Positions 7,496 through 10,110 of a DNA stretch of 10,110 bases are shown piece by piece. This DNA is from Calditrichia bacterium (GTDB lineage: Bacteria; Calditrichota; Calditrichia; Calditrichales; Calditrichaceae): contig JALWEA010000358.1 of the NCBI GenBank assembly GCA_027039465.1, forward strand, positions 1-10,110, read 5' to 3'. The position numbers and the translations under genes were made by a program. Each line of letters opens with the position of its first letter. Positions within the stretch are counted from its first letter, which is position 1. The notes beneath the pieces are model-generated. The model saw only the letters and a program-made list of their open reading frames with translations, ran no database searches and was not told the origin of the DNA.

Positions 7496-9808
7496 ATGGT
7501 AAAAATTATTCTGACTTTAACTTTGACGTTTTTATTAGCCGCAGGGCTTTCGGCCGCGGATAAAAATCCGCCTTATTTAAATCCGAAACTTTCGATCGAT
7601 CAACGTACAAACGATCTTCTTTCGCGCATGACGCTCAAAGAAAAAGTGGCGCAAATGTGCCAGTACGTGGGGCTGCAACACCAGCGCGAAGTTGCCAAAA
7701 TGCGTTTTGGCCCGAATGTAAATTCGGATGATGCCCATGGCTTTTACCGGAATTTGAGCCCTTCGGATGTGGAAAAGATGGTTACGCAGGGACTTATTGG
7801 TTCGTTTTTGCATGTGGTTACTTTAAAAGAAGCGAATCTTTTGCAGCGTTTGGCCTTGAAAAGTCGTTTGCAAATTCCTTTGCTGATCGGTATTGACGCC
7901 ATTCATGGCAACGCTATGGTAAGCGGAACAACGGTTTATCCCACTCCGCTGAGTCTGGCTTCCACCTGGCAGCCGGAGTTGGCCGCAGCCGTCGGCCGTC
8001 AAACCGCTCGGGAAATGCGCGCCCTGGGAATGCACTGGTCGTTTACGCCCAATGTGGATGTGGCTAGGGACGGTCGCTGGGGACGCACGGGCGAAACCTT
8101 CGGCGAAGACCCGTATTTGGTCAGTACCATGGGTGTGGCCATGATTAAGGGATTACAGGAAGGTAACAGTGATCCTTTGCAAAACGTGATCGCCTGTGCC
8201 AAACATTTGGTGGGCGGCGGACAATCCATTAACGGAACCAATGCCGCACCCACGGATATTTCGCATCTTACTTTGTATCAGATTTTTTTACCCTCCTTTA
8301 AAGCGGCAGTGGATGCAGGGGTGTTTACCATTATGGCGGCACACAACGAGATTGACGGAATGCCCTGCCACGGCAACCGATTTTTGCTAACCGATGTTTT
8401 GCGTCATTGGATGGGGTTTAAAGGTTTTGTGGTGAGCGATTGGATGGATATCGAGCGCATGTACAATTTGCATCATGTGGTGCCGTCTGTGAAAGAAGCT
8501 TACCGTTTGGCGGTTCAGGCCGGGGTGGACATGCACATGCACGGTCCTGGCTTTTTGAAAGACGTGGTGGAATTGGTCAAAGAAGGCAAGTTGCCGGAAA
8601 GCCGTATTGACGAAGCGGCCGGTGCCATTTTAAAGGCCAAGTTTAAATTGGGCTTGTTCGAGCATCGATTCGCGGATGCCAAAGCCGCCAAAAAAATTAT
8701 TTTTAATGAAGGGCATCAGGCAACCGCCTTAAAAGCGGCGCGTGAAGGCATCATTTTGTTGAAGAATGACGGACTGCTGCCATTGAATTCCAAAAAGAAA
8801 TTAAAAATTTTTGTGACCGGCCCAAATGCCAATAATCAAACGATTTTGGGCGATTGGGTGCGACCGCAGCCGGATGATCATGTAATCACGGTTTTGGAAG
8901 GCTTGCAAAAAATTGCCGGGCCTGCGATTACCGTGGACTATTTTGATTGCGGCCAAAATATTTGGAAAATGCAGGATGAAAAGATCGAACAAGCCGCACA
9001 ACGCGCCAAACAAGCCGATTTGAGTGTGTTGGTGGTGGGTAGCAATTCGTTACGCTATTTGAATGATTTGAAAACCAGCGGCGAGAATGTGGATCGGGCG
9101 CATTTGAACTTGGCGGGTAAACAGTTGCAATTGGTTAAAAAAGTGGCTGCCTCCGGTAAACCATTTGTGGTAATTTACGTGGATAGCCGCCCGTTGGCCG
9201 AACCGTGGATTTCCGAACATGCCAACGCCATTATCGAAGCGTGGGAGCCTGGCTGTTTCGGCGGACAGGCCATTGCCGAAGTTCTGTTCGGGAAAGTCAA
9301 TCCTTCCGGTAAGTTGCCCATTTCCATTCCGCGCAACGAGGGCCAACTTTTAATGGTTTACAATTACAAGCCGTCCACCTATTTTCATCCGTATTATGAC
9401 GAAAAAACCACTCCGCTTTACCCCTTTGGTTACGGCTTAAGTTACACAACGTTTAAAATCTCGGGCTTGAAGTTGGATCAGGATAAAATGAAAACGGATC
9501 AGGAGCTGACGGTTTCCGTTTCCGTGCAAAATACGGGTAAGATGGCAGGCAGCGAAACCGTGCAGTTGTATTTGCATGATGAAGTCAGTTCTTTGACGCG
9601 CCCGGTCAAGGAATTAAAACGTTTTCAAAAAATATTCTTACAGCCCGGCGAAAAAAAGGAAGTTCGTTTTACGCTGAAAGCGCATGATTTGGGCTTTTAC
9701 AACGGAAAAGGCGACTACCTGATCGAACCCGGTTGGTTCACTGTTATGGTCGGCAATTCTTCGAGAGATTCGGATTTGCTCAAAGCGCGCTTTGAGTTGG
9801 TTCGGTAG
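7496..9808 (+). CDS. GH3 beta-glucosidase-type exo-glycosidase (BglX-like)
   Basis: This protein is 770 residues from the chosen start, close to E. coli BglX (about 765). GH3 enzymes of this architecture remove terminal beta-linked sugars, usually glucose, from oligosaccharides; some act on xylose or other sugars, so the substrate is not certain. The signal peptide (about 1-21) is MVKIILTLTLTFLLAAGLSAA. The first barrel carries LIGIDAIHGNAM (about 130-141), GRWGRTGETFGEDPYL (193-208), the substrate-binding K236-H237 (ACAKHLVGGG) and nucleophile D315 in GFVVSDWMDIERM. The alpha/beta sandwich carries VLVVGSNS, then the probable acid/base E530 in SGENVDRAHLNLAGKQ. NPSGKLPISIPRNEGQ and PLYPFGYGLSYTTFKI lead into a fibronectin-III-like domain (about 670-752; VQNTGKMAGSETVQLYLHD). 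With no T9SS tail it is probably periplasmic and would process oligosaccharides released by the GH5 and debranched by the fucosidase. The frame is open back to 7421, but the ribosome binding site and signal peptide favour 7496. Confidence 0.93.
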   Translation: MVKIILTLTLTFLLAAGLSAADKNPPYLNPKLSIDQRTNDLLSRMTLKEKVAQMCQYVGLQHQREVAKMRFGPNVNSDDAHGFYRNLSPSDVEKMVTQGLIGSFLHVVTLKEANLLQRLALKSRLQIPLLIGIDAIHGNAMVSGTTVYPTPLSLASTWQPELAAAVGRQTAREMRALGMHWSFTPNVDVARDGRWGRTGETFGEDPYLVSTMGVAMIKGLQEGNSDPLQNVIACAKHLVGGGQSINGTNAAPTDISHLTLYQIFLPSFKAAVDAGVFTIMAAHNEIDGMPCHGNRFLLTDVLRHWMGFKGFVVSDWMDIERMYNLHHVVPSVKEAYRLAVQAGVDMHMHGPGFLKDVVELVKEGKLPESRIDEAAGAILKAKFKLGLFEHRFADAKAAKKIIFNEGHQATALKAAREGIILLKNDGLLPLNSKKKLKIFVTGPNANNQTILGDWVRPQPDDHVITVLEGLQKIAGPAITVDYFDCGQNIWKMQDEKIEQAAQRAKQADLSVLVVGSNSLRYLNDLKTSGENVDRAHLNLAGKQLQLVKKVAASGKPFVVIYVDSRPLAEPWISEHANAIIEAWEPGCFGGQAIAEVLFGKVNPSGKLPISIPRNEGQLLMVYNYKPSTYFHPYYDEKTTPLYPFGYGLSYTTFKISGLKLDQDKMKTDQELTVSVSVQNTGKMAGSETVQLYLHDEVSSLTRPVKELKRFQKIFLQPGEKKEVRFTLKAHDLGFYNGKGDYLIEPGWFTVMVGNSSRDSDLLKARFELVR

Positions 9809-9931
9809 GAATTAAAGGGGCGCCCGATCGGTCAGCCCGACTTAAAGATGAAAAATGTGCTCCTGCCAAAGTTTAGCTTTATTTAGGCAGAAGCGGCAAA
9901 AAATTTGACAATTTAAGAGAACATTTTGATG

Positions 9932-9938
9932 AAAGGAG
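9932..9938 (+). promoter_or_regulatory. Ribosome binding site of the Tat-exported sulfatase-like gene
   Basis: AAAGGAG lies five bases before the ATG at 9944. An in-frame ATG at 9929 is upstream of this site and would add only five residues, so 9944 is preferred. Confidence 0.75.
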
Positions 9939-9943
9939 ATGCA

Positions 9944-10110
9944 ATGTCGCGTTCATGGAGCAGACGGTCGTTTCTAACCTCAATCGGCGCGGGAATGGCG
10001 GCCGCACCGTTACTGAGCGTTGCCGGTAAAGCCAAAGCGCTGGCCGGTTTGGAAACACTCAAACGCAAATCGGGCCAAAAACCGATGAATATTATTTTTA
10101 TTCTGTCTGA
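9944..10110 (+). CDS. Tat-exported sulfatase-like protein (3'-truncated by window)
   Basis: Only the first 55 or so residues are visible. The N-terminus starts MSRSWSRRSFLTSIGAGMAA. It has a twin-arginine motif (S-R-R-S-F-L), a moderately hydrophobic core (IGAGMAAAPLLSVAG) and a possible AKA-type cleavage region, so export of a folded protein through Tat is predicted. Shortly after comes KPMNIIFILSD, at the window edge. This is the typical first beta-strand of formylglycine sulfatases, where the D(D) binds calcium. The same element in the upstream sulfatase reads NVLFIAVDD. A related alkaline-phosphatase-superfamily enzyme is possible, because the catalytic Cys/Ser motif is outside the window. 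It is 135 bases from the GH3 gene on the same strand and probably belongs to the same locus. Confidence 0.75.
   Translation, partial: MSRSWSRRSFLTSIGAGMAAAPLLSVAGKAKALAGLETLKRKSGQKPMNIIFILS

Noticed and set aside
9863..9890. Imperfect hairpin (CTGCC…GGCAG with inner AAAG/CTTT) after the GH3 gene, as a terminator
   Set aside because: The pairing is broken by a 5-base bulge and no T-run follows; too weak to call.
9905..9933. TTGACA as a -35 box before the Tat-signal gene
   Set aside because: No acceptable -10 hexamer lies at 16-18 bases, and promoters in this kind of bacterium may not follow that consensus.

Overview
The window is a run of six genes on the + strand for breaking down carbohydrate. 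Two of the six are cut by the window edges. The gene content suggests an FCB-group Gram-negative bacterium. Two of the proteins end in the NYPNPFNP…TT…F beta-sandwich tail that addresses proteins to the type IX secretion system (T9SS). That tail style, the moderate GC content and the A-rich leaders fit Calditrichota (Caldithrix-like) or a neighbouring lineage, but the phylum is inferred from style, not proved.

Layout: (1) left edge to 1484, the 3' part of an iduronate-2-sulfatase-type sulfatase with a T9SS tail; (2) 1503-3050, a complete tandem paralogue, about 70% identical by eye, which has a signal peptide but no tail; (3) 3051-3223, an intergenic gap with a perfect 12-bp hairpin; (4) 3224-5467, a secreted GH5 endo-glycanase with two carbohydrate-binding modules and a T9SS tail; (5) 5468-5645, a second gap with a hairpin of the same design; (6) 5646-7421, a GH29 alpha-L-fucosidase with an extra C-terminal beta-rich domain; (7) 7496-9808, a GH3 beta-glucosidase-type exo-enzyme; (8) 9944 to the right edge, the start of a third sulfatase-like protein with a twin-arginine (Tat) signal peptide.

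Taken together, the genes look like part of a polysaccharide-utilisation locus for a fucose-containing, probably sulfated glycan. The export signals suggest a division of labour. The tailed sulfatase and the GH5 would act at or outside the cell surface. The untailed sulfatase, the fucosidase and the GH3 would finish oligosaccharides in the periplasm. The third sulfatase would be exported folded through Tat. No SusC/SusD pair, regulator, transporter or sulfatase-maturating enzyme is visible here. No RNA gene, CRISPR array or transposase was seen, and no stretch over 300 bases lacks a gene.
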